The notes under the pieces: generated by a model
What the model saw: the letters and a program-made list of their open reading frames with translations, nothing else
Database searches by the model: none
Told to the model about the DNA's origin: nothing
Assembly (NCBI GenBank): GCA_005503215.1
Contig: SCNS01000001.1
Coordinates: forward strand, 372,001 to 436,000
Direction: 5' to 3'
Source of the DNA: Sphingomonadaceae bacterium 3R27C6
GTDB taxonomy: Bacteria; Pseudomonadota; Alphaproteobacteria; Sphingomonadales; Sphingomonadaceae
DNA length: 64,000 nucleotides
Shown: positions 55,324-64,000 of the stretch, in pieces
Layout of the letters: each line of letters opens with the position of its first letter
Position numbering within the stretch: position 1 is the stretch's first letter
Made by a program: the position numbers and the translations under genes

Positions 55324-57372
55324 GTGATCCAGGCGATCGTTTTCCTGCCGCTGCTCGCGGCAATCATCGCAGGCCTCGGCCAGCGCGTGATCGGCAATGT
55401 GCCGTCGAAAATCCTGACCACGGGCGCGCTGTTCATCAGCTGTGCGCTCAGCTGGCCGATCTTCCTGTCGTTCGTGACGGGCAGCGGCGAAGCGAGCGTC
55501 GTACCCGTGCTTCACTGGGTTTCGTCGGGTGCGCTCCAGTTCAACTGGGAACTGCGCGTCGATGCGTTGACCGCGGTGATGCTCGTCGTGATCACGACGG
55601 TGTCGGCGCTCGTCCACCTCTATAGCTGGGGCTATATGGAGGAAGACCCGGACCAGCCGCGCTTCTTCGCTTATCTCTCGCTCTTCACCTTCGCGATGCT
55701 GATGCTCGTGACCGCGAACAACCTCGTCCAGATGTTCTTCGGCTGGGAAGGCGTCGGCCTCGCATCCTATCTGCTCATCGGTTTCTGGTACAAGAAGCCG
55801 AGCGCCAATGCCGCGGCGATCAAGGCGTTCGTCGTCAACCGCGTCGGCGACCTTGGTTTCATGCTCGGCATCTTCGGCACCTTCCTTGTGTTCGGCACCG
55901 TCTCGATCCCCGAGATTCTGGCGGCCGCGCCGGGCATGGCGGGCTCGACGATCAGCTTCATGGGCATGCGTCTCGACACGATGACGATCCTCTGCCTGCT
56001 GCTGTTCATCGGCGCGATGGGCAAGTCGGCGCAGCTTGGCCTGCACACTTGGCTTCCCGACGCGATGGAGGGCCCGACCCCCGTGTCGGCGCTGATCCAT
56101 GCGGCGACGATGGTCACCGCGGGCGTCTTCATGGTCTGCCGCCTGTCGCCGATGTTCGAAACTTCGGACGTCGCGCAGGGCGTCGTGATGTTCGTCGGCG
56201 CCGCGACCTGCTTCTTCGCCGCGACCGTCGCGACGACGCAATGGGACATCAAGCGCGTCATCGCCTATTCGACCTGCTCGCAGCTCGGCTACATGTTCTT
56301 CGCCGCGGGCGCGGGCGCCTATGGCGCCGCGATGTTCCACCTGTTCACGCACGCCTTCTTCAAGGCGTTGCTGTTCCTCGGTGCCGGTTCGGTCATCCAT
56401 GCGATGCACCATGAACAGGACATGCGTTACTATGGCGCGCTCCGGAAACAGATCCCGATCACCTATTGGGCGATGATGCTCGGCACGCTGGCGATCACCG
56501 GCGTCGGTATCGCGGGCGTCGCTGGCTTTGCCGGCTTCTATTCGAAGGACGGCATCCTCGAGGCCGCTTTTGCGAGCGGTGGCGGCGGTGTGATCGCTTT
56601 CTGGGTCGGCGTTTTCGTCGCCTTCCTCACCAGCTTCTATTCGTGGCGCCTCGTCTTCCTGACCTTCTATGGCAAGGCGCGCTGGGAACAGAGCGAGCAT
56701 ATCCAGCACGCGGTTCATGGCGAGCATGAAGATCCCTCCGAAGAACATTCGGCCGACGATCATGCGCATGCGCATCATCATGACACGCACGGCGACGGCA
56801 CCGCGGGCTATCACCCGCACGAAAGCCCGCTTTCGATGCTGATCCCGCTGGTCGTGCTGTCGATCGGTGCGGTGTTCGCGGGCATCGCGTTCCACCACCA
56901 GTTCATCTACCCCGAAGAGGGCATGGCGTTCTGGAAGGGTAGCCTCGCGTTCGACGAGCATCTGATGCACGCCGCGCATGAAGTACCGTTGTGGGTGAAA
57001 TGGACGCCGTTCACGGTGATGGCGATCGGCCTGTTCCTCGCGTGGAACAGCTATATCCGCAACACCAGTCTGCCGGCGCGCTTCGTGGCGCAGTTCAAGC
57101 TGCTCCATCAGTTCCTGTACAACAAATGGTATTTCGACGAGCTCTACAACATCCTCTTCGTGAAGCCCGCCTTCGCGATCGGCCGCTTCTTCTGGAAGCG
57201 CGGGGATGAAGGCACCATCGACCGCTTCGGTCCCGATGGCGCCGCGGCGCTCGTCGCTGGGGGGACCCGTCTCGCGGTCCGGCTGCAATCGGGTTATGTT
57301 TATGGATATGCGTTTGTGATGCTGCTCGGTCTTGTCGGCCTCGCCAGCTGGGCCATGGTGAATTTCCTGTGA
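55324..57372 (+). CDS. nuoL: NADH-quinone oxidoreductase subunit L
   Basis: The 682-residue proton-translocating subunit has many helices, including the core [20 protein letters not shown] and [20 protein letters not shown] with the key Lys and His. The C-terminal part has a long amphipathic region before the final helix. Between about residues 462 and 500 there is a His-rich segment ([19 protein letters not shown]) in a loop. It starts at GTG. nuoM overlaps its stop as GTGA. Confidence 0.96.
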   Translation: MIQAIVFLPLLAAIIAGLGQRVIGNVPSKILTTGALFISCALSWPIFLSFVTGSGEASVVPVLHWVSSGALQFNWELRVDALTAVMLVVITTVSALVHLYSWGYMEEDPDQPRFFAYLSLFTFAMLMLVTANNLVQMFFGWEGVGLASYLLIGFWYKKPSANAAAIKAFVVNRVGDLGFMLGIFGTFLVFGTVSIPEILAAAPGMAGSTISFMGMRLDTMTILCLLLFIGAMGKSAQLGLHTWLPDAMEGPTPVSALIHAATMVTAGVFMVCRLSPMFETSDVAQGVVMFVGAATCFFAATVATTQWDIKRVIAYSTCSQLGYMFFAAGAGAYGAAMFHLFTHAFFKALLFLGAGSVIHAMHHEQDMRYYGALRKQIPITYWAMMLGTLAITGVGIAGVAGFAGFYSKDGILEAAFASGGGGVIAFWVGVFVAFLTSFYSWRLVFLTFYGKARWEQSEHIQHAVHGEHEDPSEEHSADDHAHAHHHDTHGDGTAGYHPHESPLSMLIPLVVLSIGAVFAGIAFHHQFIYPEEGMAFWKGSLAFDEHLMHAAHEVPLWVKWTPFTVMAIGLFLAWNSYIRNTSLPARFVAQFKLLHQFLYNKWYFDELYNILFVKPAFAIGRFFWKRGDEGTIDRFGPDGAAALVAGGTRLAVRLQSGYVYGYAFVMLLGLVGLASWAMVNFL

Positions 57373-58922
57373 GCGGCTTTCCGATCCTTTCGCTGATGCT
57401 GGCGGTCCCCGCGATCGCCGCCATCCTCTGCCTGTTCGTTGGCGACAAGGTGTCGCGCTGGGTTGCGCTCGGCGCGACGCTGGCGACTTTCGTCCTCGGC
57501 TGCATCCTGTGGGCGAATTTCGACATCGGCGGTGCCCAGTGGCAGTTCACCGAGCGCGCCGACCTGTTCGGGCGCTTCCAATATGCACTCGGCATCGACG
57601 GCATGGCGCTGATGTTGATCATGCTCAGCGTCTTCCTGATGCCGCTCTGCATCCTCGCCAGCTGGGACGCGATCAAGAGCCGCGTCGGCCTTTACATGTC
57701 GATGTTCCTGATCATGGAAGTCGTCATGATCGGCGTCTTCATGGCGCAGGATCTGCTGCTCTTTTACATCTTCTTCGAAGCCGGCCTGATCCCGATGTAT
57801 TTCATCATCGGCATCTGGGGCGGCGCGAACCGCAAATATGCGGCGTTCAAATTCTTCCTCTACACGCTGCTCGGATCGGTGCTGATGCTGATCGCGATGA
57901 TCGCGATGATCGCAGAGGCAGGGACGACCGACATCCCGACGCTGTTGAACTATGATTTCCCGGTTCAGATGCAGACATGGCTGTGGCTCGCCTTCTTCGC
58001 CAGCCTTGCGGTCAAGATGCCGATGTGGCCCGTCCATACCTGGCTTCCCGACGCGCACGTGCAGGCGCCGACCGCGGGCTCGATGATCCTCGCGGGCGTG
58101 CTGCTGAAGCTCGGCGCCTATGGCTTCATCCGCTTCATGATGCCGATGTTCCCCGACGCGTCGGCGCAGCTGATGTGGATCGTCTTTGGCCTGTCGATGA
58201 TCGCGGTGGTCTACACTAGCCTTGTCGCGCTGGCGCAGAGCGACATGAAGAAGCTGATCGCTTACTCGTCGGTCGCGCACATGGCGATCGTCACCGCGGG
58301 CCTCTTCGCCTTCAACCAGCAGGGCATCGAAGGTGCGCTGATCATCATGCTCAGCCATGGTGTCGTCTCGGCCGCGCTCTTCTTCTGCGTCGGCGTGATC
58401 TACGACCGGCTCCACACACGCGAGATCGACCGCTACGGCGGGCTTGCGGTGAACATGCCGGCCTATGCGCTCTTCTTCATGCTGTTCACCATGGCGTCGA
58501 TCGGCCTGCCGGGCACCAGCGGCTTCGTCGGCGAATTCCTGAGCCTCGCCGGCATCTATGAAGCGTCGAGCTGGGTCGCCTTTGTTTGCACCACCGGGAT
58601 CATCCTCGGCGCCGCATACATGCTCTATCTTTACCGCCGTGTCGTGTTCGGCGAACTGACCAAGGACGATGTGAAGGCGATGCCTGACCTCAACGCACGC
58701 GAATGGACGATCATGGTGCCGCTGGCCGCCGTGGCGCTGTGGATGGGCGTCTATCCCGAAAGCTTCCTCGCGCCGATGCGCGGCGACGTGACCACCGTTG
58801 TCGCGCGCCTCGCCCCAGCGAAGCCCGCGGGCGACGCGCATCTTGCCGCCGGCAAGCCAAAGCCTGCCGCAGCGCATGGTGAAACGGCCCACGGATCGAG
58901 CCATGCAGGAGGCGTCCAATGA
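57369..58922 (+). CDS. nuoM: NADH-quinone oxidoreductase subunit M
   Basis: The 517-residue Mrp antiporter-like subunit shows [20 protein letters not shown], the conserved Lys in helix 8 ([17 protein letters not shown]) and [13 protein letters not shown] [13 protein letters not shown] 40-residue Ala/His/Lys tail follows the last helix. The start GTG overlaps the nuoL stop. Membrane position is between NuoL and NuoN in the proton-pumping arm. Confidence 0.96.
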   Translation: MSGFPILSLMLAVPAIAAILCLFVGDKVSRWVALGATLATFVLGCILWANFDIGGAQWQFTERADLFGRFQYALGIDGMALMLIMLSVFLMPLCILASWDAIKSRVGLYMSMFLIMEVVMIGVFMAQDLLLFYIFFEAGLIPMYFIIGIWGGANRKYAAFKFFLYTLLGSVLMLIAMIAMIAEAGTTDIPTLLNYDFPVQMQTWLWLAFFASLAVKMPMWPVHTWLPDAHVQAPTAGSMILAGVLLKLGAYGFIRFMMPMFPDASAQLMWIVFGLSMIAVVYTSLVALAQSDMKKLIAYSSVAHMAIVTAGLFAFNQQGIEGALIIMLSHGVVSAALFFCVGVIYDRLHTREIDRYGGLAVNMPAYALFFMLFTMASIGLPGTSGFVGEFLSLAGIYEASSWVAFVCTTGIILGAAYMLYLYRRVVFGELTKDDVKAMPDLNAREWTIMVPLAAVALWMGVYPESFLAPMRGDVTTVVARLAPAKPAGDAHLAAGKPKPAAAHGETAHGSSHAGGVQ

Positions 58923-60352
58923 CCGCCGACCTGATGCTCATCTGGCCCGAACTGATCCTGACGATCGGCGGGCTCATCACGCTGATGCTCGGCACCTTCC
59001 TTGGTGACCGCAATGTCGGCCTTTATCAGCTGAGCTCGCTGCTGACGCTCGCCGCCGCCGCGGCCGCGGTCGTCGCACTGTTCGGCGTCGAAACGACGGT
59101 TTTCTCGGGCACGCTGTCGGTCGACAGCTTCGGCGGTTTCGCCAAGCTCTTGATCTATGCCGCGAGCTTCGTCTGCATCGTGATCGCGCCGCGCTTCTTC
59201 AACGGCGGGATGCGCGCCGAATATCCGACGCTCATCCTGTTCGCGGCGCTCGGCATGGGCATCATGGCCTCGTCGCGCGACCTGATGACGCTGTACGTTG
59301 GGCTCGAGCTCAACAGCCTTGCTGCCTATGTGCTCGCCAGCTTCATGCGTACCGACGAGCGCTCGAGCGAAGCCGGCCTCAAATATTTCGTCCTCGGCGC
59401 GCTCGCTTCGGGCATGCTGCTCTATGGCATTTCGCTGCTCTACGGCTTCACCGGCACGACCGATTTCGCAGGGATCGCGAAGGTGCTCGGCGGCGAGCTC
59501 AACATCGGGCTGATCTTCGGCATTGTGTTCGTGCTCGCGGGTCTTGGTTTCAAGATCAGCGCCGTGCCGTTCCACATGTGGACCCCCGACGTGTACGAGG
59601 GTGCACCGACCCCGGTGACGACCTTCTTCGCCAGCGCGCCCAAGGTGGCGGCGATGGCGCTGATGACGCGCGTCGTGATCGACGCGATGGGCCCCGCAGT
59701 CGGTGCCTGGCAGCAGATCATCATCTTTCTGTCGCTCGCCTCGATCATCCTCGGCGCGGTCGGTGCGATCGGGCAGAAGAATATCAAGCGTCTGCTTGCC
59801 TATTCGTCGATTAACAACGTCGGCTTCATGCTCGTCGGCCTTGCCGCCGGAACGCAGCAGGGGGTCGAGGGTGTGCTGACCTATCTGCTCGTCTATATGC
59901 TGACCACGCTCGGCGCCTTCCTCGTCGTGCTGCAATTGCGCGATGCCGACGGCAATCAGGTCGAGAGCATTCCGGCGCTCGCCGGCCTGTCGCAGCGCCG
60001 CCCCGGTCTTGCCGCGGCGATGGCGGTGTTCCTGTTCAGCCTCGCCGGCATCCCGCCGCTCTTCGGTTTCTGGCCGAAGTATCTGGTGTTCGAGGCCGCG
60101 GTGAACGCGAACCTCGTGCCGCTGGCGGTTGCGGGTATCGTTGCCTCGGTGATCGGCGCCTTTTATTATATCGCGATCATCAAGACGATGTACTTCGACG
60201 ACAAGTCGGACACCGAATTCCCCGCGGGCGGCGGTGCGATCGTCGAGGATGCGGTGATCACCGCGAGCGCGCTCTGGCTCTCGGTCATCGGCTATCTCTT
60301 CATTCCCGTGCTGGCGATCCTTTCGGCCAGCGCCGCCGCGGTGCTGTTCTGA
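58919..60352 (+). CDS. nuoN: NADH-quinone oxidoreductase subunit N
   Basis: The 477-residue subunit completes the set of antiporter-like subunits: [41 protein letters not shown] and [18 protein letters not shown] are standard. It overlaps nuoM as ATGA. Its stop TGA overlaps the proposed birA CTG codon as CTGA. The operon continues into birA, coaX, rnj and a DUF1467 gene without a visible terminator. Confidence 0.96.
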   Translation: MTADLMLIWPELILTIGGLITLMLGTFLGDRNVGLYQLSSLLTLAAAAAAVVALFGVETTVFSGTLSVDSFGGFAKLLIYAASFVCIVIAPRFFNGGMRAEYPTLILFAALGMGIMASSRDLMTLYVGLELNSLAAYVLASFMRTDERSSEAGLKYFVLGALASGMLLYGISLLYGFTGTTDFAGIAKVLGGELNIGLIFGIVFVLAGLGFKISAVPFHMWTPDVYEGAPTPVTTFFASAPKVAAMALMTRVVIDAMGPAVGAWQQIIIFLSLASIILGAVGAIGQKNIKRLLAYSSINNVGFMLVGLAAGTQQGVEGVLTYLLVYMLTTLGAFLVVLQLRDADGNQVESIPALAGLSQRRPGLAAAMAVFLFSLAGIPPLFGFWPKYLVFEAAVNANLVPLAVAGIVASVIGAFYYIAIIKTMYFDDKSDTEFPAGGGAIVEDAVITASALWLSVIGYLFIPVLAILSASAAAVLF

Positions 60353-61074
60353 TACCGCCCATCGAGCGGATCGCGCAGACAGGTTCGACCAACGCCGACC
60401 TGCTGGCGCGGCTGGCAGGCGGCGAGCATGTCGGTGAGGGTCATTGGCTCGTCGCCGATCGCCAGACCGCCGGGCGCGGGCGGCTCGGGCGCGGCTGGAA
60501 TGACGGGCAGGGCAATTTCATGGGCTCGACCGTCGTCCACCTGACGATCGGCGATCCGTCGGCGGCGACGCTCGCGCTCGTCGCCGGGGTCGCGCTCGCC
60601 AAAACCGTTGCCGCGCTCGCTCCGGGTGTTGACGCGCAGCTCAAATGGCCGAACGACCTGTTGATCGACGGCGCCAAATGCGCCGGCATCCTGATGGAGC
60701 GTACGGGCAATTCGGTGGTGATCGGCATTGGCGTCAATCTGGTTGCCGCGCCCGAACTGCCCGATCGTCCCACTGCCACGCTGGCTGCCAAGGGCATCGA
60801 GCTCGACCGCGACCATTTCGCCAATGCGCTCGGCATTGCGATGATCGACGCGCTCTGGACCTGGCGGCAGGAAGGTGTGGCAAGCATCGTGCGCGCGTGG
60901 ATTCCGCAGGCGCATCCGGTCGGTACGCCGCTTCGCGTCTCCGAGCAGGGCATCGACGGAACTTTCGACGGCCTAGCCGACGATGGCGCGCTGCGCTTGC
61001 GCTGCGAGGGCGGCGAGACCATGCTTGTCCACGCGGGCGACGTCGAACTGCGGCGCCCGGTCGAGGGGAATTAA
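60349..61074 (+). CDS. birA: Biotin--[acetyl-CoA-carboxylase] ligase (short, no DNA-binding domain)
   Basis: BirA attaches biotin to AccB. The protein contains the catalytic loop GRGRLGRGW at residues 42-50 and, later, [18 protein letters not shown] and GIGVNL. There is no HTH domain, as in many alphaproteobacteria. The first ATG, at 60520 (codon 58), would delete the essential GRGRxGR loop. No in-frame ATG, GTG or TTG lies upstream; the only candidate is CTG 60349 overlapping the nuoN stop (CTGA), which gives 241 residues. The upstream sequence lacks a strong ribosome site, so coupling to nuoN translation is likely. A sequencing error upstream cannot be excluded. Confidence 0.85.
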   Translation: MIPPIERIAQTGSTNADLLARLAGGEHVGEGHWLVADRQTAGRGRLGRGWNDGQGNFMGSTVVHLTIGDPSAATLALVAGVALAKTVAALAPGVDAQLKWPNDLLIDGAKCAGILMERTGNSVVIGIGVNLVAAPELPDRPTATLAAKGIELDRDHFANALGIAMIDALWTWRQEGVASIVRAWIPQAHPVGTPLRVSEQGIDGTFDGLADDGALRLRCEGGETMLVHAGDVELRRPVEGN

Positions 61075-61075
61075 G

Positions 61076-61861
61076 ATGCTGCTCGCGATCGATGTCGGCA
61101 ACACCAACGCCAAATTCGCGCTGTTTCGGGGCACCGAGCTGCTTGCGCGCTGGCGCATCGCGACCGATGACCGGCGCACCGCCGACGAATATATGGTGTG
61201 GCTCGACCAGCTGATGCGGATCGAAGGCCACGACCGCGCCGACGTCGAAGCGGTCATTATCTCGACCGTCGTGCCGCGCGCGCTCCACAATCTCCAGCTG
61301 CTCGCGCATAAATATTTCGGCGTCGACGCGCTCGTCGCGGGCCGCGAGCCCGTGACCTGGGGGATCGCGCTCAAGGTCGACGAGCCGCAGTCGGTCGGTG
61401 CCGACCGCGCGGTCAACGCGATCTCGGCGCAGGCGGTCGAACCCGGCAAGGACAAGCTCGTCATCAGCTTCGGCACCGCGACGACGCTCGATCATATCGG
61501 CACCGACGGCGCCTATCTGGGCGGGATCATCGCGCCGGGCGTCAATCTCTCGCTCGAGGCGCTCGTCGCGGCGGCCGCGAAACTGCCGCGCATCGCGATC
61601 GAGGCGCCGGCAACGAGCAGCGTTATCGGGCGCACTACCGAAAGCCAGATGCTGATCGGCGTCTATTGGGGCTATGTCTCGATGATGGAAGGGCTGATCG
61701 CGCGCATGAAGGCCGAAATCGGCAAGCCGCTCACCGTTATCGCGACGGGCGGCCTTGCGACACTTTTTCAGGAACAGGCGCACCTGTTCGATCGTATCGA
61801 GCCCGACCTGACGCTGAACGGGCTGATGCACCTCTATCATCAACGGAAGCCAACAATATGA
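61076..61861 (+). CDS. coaX: Type III pantothenate kinase
   Basis: The 261-residue enzyme makes 4'-phosphopantothenate, the first step to CoA, using ATP. Its N-terminus [19 protein letters not shown] has the DxGNT phosphate-binding motif, followed by [26 protein letters not shown] [13 protein letters not shown] and [12 protein letters not shown] 61076 lies one base after the birA stop codon; the frame is open upstream but without homology. rnj overlaps its stop as ATGA. Confidence 0.94.
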   Translation: MLLAIDVGNTNAKFALFRGTELLARWRIATDDRRTADEYMVWLDQLMRIEGHDRADVEAVIISTVVPRALHNLQLLAHKYFGVDALVAGREPVTWGIALKVDEPQSVGADRAVNAISAQAVEPGKDKLVISFGTATTLDHIGTDGAYLGGIIAPGVNLSLEALVAAAAKLPRIAIEAPATSSVIGRTTESQMLIGVYWGYVSMMEGLIARMKAEIGKPLTVIATGGLATLFQEQAHLFDRIEPDLTLNGLMHLYHQRKPTI

Positions 61862-63492
61862 CGACTCCGGGCAAGGAGCTGCTTTTCCTCGCATTGGGCG
61901 GATCGGGCGAGATCGGCATGAACGCCAATCTCTATGGCTGCGACGGCAAATGGATCATGCTCGACCTCGGCGTGACCTTTGGCAGTCATGATTATCCGGG
62001 CATCGACATCGTCATGCCCGACCTCGAATTCATCGAGGATCGCAAGAAGGACCTGCTCGGCATCGTGCTGACGCACGGGCACGAGGATCATATCGGGGCG
62101 CTGCCCTATCTCGCCGCCGACCTCGGCGTGCCGCTCTACGCCAACCGCTTCACCGCGGGGCTGATCGCGCACAAGCTCGCCGAAGAGGGACTGGAGAAGG
62201 CGGTCACGCTCAAGACCGTCGACATCGACGATAATTTCCAGCTTGGCCCGTTCGGCATCCGGCTGATCCCGCTCGCGCATTCGATCCTCGAAATGAGCGC
62301 GGTGGTGATCGACACGCCCTATGGCCGCGTCTTCCACACCGGCGACTGGAAACTCGACGAGGAGCCGATCCTCGGTGCGCCGGCGACCGCCGCCGCACTG
62401 ACCGCGGTCGGCGACGAGGGCATCGACGTCCTCGTTTGCGATTCGACCAACGCGTTCAATCCCGAAGCATCGGGCAGCGAAGGCGGCCTGCGCAAAGGGC
62501 TGGAGCAAGCGGTCGGCGCGGCGAAGGGCCGGGTGGTCGTCACCACCTTCGCATCGAACGCGGCGCGTCTTGCGACATTGGGCGCGGTCGCGAAGGCGAC
62601 CGGACGCACCTTGTGCGTCGCGGGCCGCTCGCTCGACCGCATCCTCGGCGTCGCGCGCTCGGTCGGTTACCTCAAGGACTTCCCGCCGACGGTCGATTTC
62701 GACGAAGCGATGCGGCTGCCGCGCGACAAGGTGATGGTGATCGCCACCGGCGGGCAGGGCGAACCGCGCGCGGCGCTCGCGCGCATGGCGGCCGACATCC
62801 ACCAGATCAAGCTCGAAGCGGGCGACACCGTCGTCTTCTCGTCGAAGCAGATCCCGGGCAACGAGGTCGCTATCGGGCGGATTATGAATCAGCTCGCGGC
62901 GAAGGACATCCTGACCGTCACCGAGAAGCAGGCGCATATCCATGTCAGCGGCCATCCGGGGCAACCCGAGCTTGCCGCGCTGTACGGCTGGTTGCGCCCC
63001 AAGCTCGTCCTGCCGGTGCATGGCGAGATCCGCCATATGCACGAACAGGCGCGCTTCGCGCTCGAAAAGGGCGTTCCCGACGCGCTCGTGCAGGAAAATG
63101 GCGACCTGGTGAAGCTGGCGCCTGGCACCGCGAAGATCGTCGAGCGCGTTCGCGCGGGGCGGCTGATCCTCGACGGCGACGTCATCCTGCCCGCCGACGG
63201 GGAGACGATCAATGAACGGCGCAAGCTGTCGCTCAACGGCCACATCACCGTCGCGGTGATCTTTTCGGACAAGCGCTTTGTCGAAAGCGCGGTCAGCTAC
63301 CGCGGCGTGCCCGTTGAGGATGAGCGCGAAGCCTTTATCGATGAGATGCGCGAAGCCGCCGAACAGGCCGCGACCGGACCCGCGCGCGACGAGGAAAAGC
63401 TGCGCGAGGCGATCCGCCTCGGCGTGCGCCGCGTCGCAACCGACTGGACGGGCAAGAAGCCCGTCGTCGATGTCATGCTCGTCACCATCTGA
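61858..63492 (+). CDS. rnj: Ribonuclease J
   Basis: The 544-residue metallo-beta-lactamase/beta-CASP nuclease has the metal motif [14 protein letters not shown] (HxHxDH), HTGDWKLD, the beta-CASP segments [15 protein letters not shown] and [13 protein letters not shown], and [14 protein letters not shown]. It degrades and processes RNA as both endonuclease and 5' exonuclease. ATG 61858 overlaps the coaX stop codon. RNase J in a nuo-birA-coaX-rnj order recurs in alphaproteobacteria. Confidence 0.95.
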   Translation: MTTPGKELLFLALGGSGEIGMNANLYGCDGKWIMLDLGVTFGSHDYPGIDIVMPDLEFIEDRKKDLLGIVLTHGHEDHIGALPYLAADLGVPLYANRFTAGLIAHKLAEEGLEKAVTLKTVDIDDNFQLGPFGIRLIPLAHSILEMSAVVIDTPYGRVFHTGDWKLDEEPILGAPATAAALTAVGDEGIDVLVCDSTNAFNPEASGSEGGLRKGLEQAVGAAKGRVVVTTFASNAARLATLGAVAKATGRTLCVAGRSLDRILGVARSVGYLKDFPPTVDFDEAMRLPRDKVMVIATGGQGEPRAALARMAADIHQIKLEAGDTVVFSSKQIPGNEVAIGRIMNQLAAKDILTVTEKQAHIHVSGHPGQPELAALYGWLRPKLVLPVHGEIRHMHEQARFALEKGVPDALVQENGDLVKLAPGTAKIVERVRAGRLILDGDVILPADGETINERRKLSLNGHITVAVIFSDKRFVESAVSYRGVPVEDEREAFIDEMREAAEQAATGPARDEEKLREAIRLGVRRVATDWTGKKPVVDVMLVTI

Positions 63493-63509
63493 CACACGGA
63501 AACACGACG

Positions 63510-63770
63510 ATGAAATGGACCTCGGCGCTTGCCATCTACCTGCTGTTCTGGGCGTTCAGCGCCTTTTTCGTGCTGCCCTTCCATGGCCGCCGCGCGAGCG
63601 ATGACGCGACGCCGCTCGTGCGGGGGCAGGAACCGGGCGCGCCTGCGACCTTCCGCCCGGGGCGCATCCTGTTGCAGATGACGATCGCCGCGACGGTTGC
63701 CTTCGTCCTTTATTACGTCGCCTATGTGAACGGCTGGGCAGACCCTGATGTGCTCAGCGGGCGGAGCTGA
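63510..63770 (+). CDS. DUF1467 small membrane protein
   Basis: The 86-residue protein has two helices (TSALAIYLLFWAFSAFFVLP and MTIAATVAFVLYYVAYVNGW, one at each end) joined by a charged loop, the pattern of alphaproteobacterial DUF1467 proteins of unknown function. It follows rnj by 17 bp and ends the nuo-side operon. It converges with, and overlaps by 17 bp, a partial gene on the minus strand. Confidence 0.85.
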   Translation: MKWTSALAIYLLFWAFSAFFVLPFHGRRASDDATPLVRGQEPGAPATFRPGRILLQMTIAATVAFVLYYVAYVNGWADPDVLSGRS

Positions 63771-63999
63771 GTGGCAGTGGACGAGCCGACGGTAAGTCGC
63801 TCGCCTCGAAGATATTCAGAGCCTGTTGTGCTTGAGCACGCAAGCGCGGCCACAGGGTGTGGCCGACGAACGCTGCGTCACCCCCTCTAGGCAAATCCAA
63901 CAGCATCGCGTCGAGCAAAGATTTTACCCCGTCGATGCTCTCGACCTCTTTTGAATCGATAAGATTTTCGCCAACGGCGCTTCGATCAAGATCATTGTC
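63754..63999 (-). CDS. Hypothetical protein, 3' end only (continues beyond the window)
   Basis: An 82-codon open frame runs off the window edge on the minus strand and ends at TGA 63754-63756. Seen: SIDGVKSLLDAMLLDLPRG, FVGHTLWPRLRAQAQQALN and a C-terminus PLPLSSAR. The pattern of amphipathic helices is protein-like, but no family is recognised. It overlaps the DUF1467 gene end by 17 bp in convergent orientation. Confidence 0.6.
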   Translation of the reverse strand, partial: DNDLDRSAVGENLIDSKEVESIDGVKSLLDAMLLDLPRGGDAAFVGHTLWPRLRAQAQQALNIFEASDLPSARPLPLSSAR

Positions 64000-64000
64000 G

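Overview
The window is a high-GC, gene-dense chromosomal segment of an alphaproteobacterium, most likely a sphingomonad near Sphingopyxis. Supporting evidence is alphaproteobacterial marker content (CpdR, a DUF2842 gene beside 5-formyl-THF cyclo-ligase, a 6S RNA next to zapA, DUF1467) and a 14-gene nuo operon continuing into birA-coaX-rnj. Two dispersed intergenic repeats resemble types common in Sphingomonadales. The genus is an inference. No rRNA, insertion sequence, prophage or CRISPR array was seen.

Layout. (1) 1-5.6 kb: the 3' part of a large RTX protein, a terminator, then a type I secretion ATPase and adaptor likely to export it. (2) 5.7-12.7 kb: an iron/redox island. A PepSY membrane protein, a DUF2271 protein with a flavinylation-type motif, a DUF4198 protein and ApbE form one operon. 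On the other strand lie a siderophore TonB receptor, PiuC and a TonB. Near-identical Fur-like palindromes precede the PepSY operon and the receptor. (3) 12.8-18 kb: alpha/beta hydrolase, an SDR resembling 2,4-dienoyl-CoA reductase, tRNA-Val, CpdR, an N-formylglutamate amidohydrolase, tRNA-Pro, a short RadC and ThyA. (4) 18-21.7 kb: branched-chain 2-oxoacid dehydrogenase E1 alpha, E1 beta and E2. (5) 21.8-29.6 kb: a four-gene minus-strand locus of secreted DUF11-type proteins, ending with a roughly 1,700-residue protein whose C-terminal half looks like a very large outer-membrane beta barrel. This is the best candidate for an undescribed surface system. (6) 29.8-33 kb: AI-2E-type permease, tRNA-Asp, DUF2842, 5-formyl-THF cyclo-ligase, 6S RNA, ZapA and a coiled-coil protein. 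(7) 33-39 kb: transketolase, GAPDH, PGK, class I aldolase and an O-methyltransferase. (8) 39-44.7 kb: lipoprotein, ThiE, OPT transporter, EF-P, cupin, inositol-phosphatase family protein and a YbjN-type protein. (9) 44.9-63.8 kb: the nuo operon, then birA, coaX, rnj and DUF1467.

The nuo operon carries three extra small genes (after nuoF, nuoG and nuoH), all translationally overlapped with their neighbours; two of them are visibly less GC-rich than the nuo genes. NuoC has a disordered Lys/Ala/Pro-rich tail. Two genes, apbE and birA, need N-terminal residues lying upstream of any ATG/GTG/TTG. In both, the only candidate is a CTG overlapping the previous gene's stop as CTGA.
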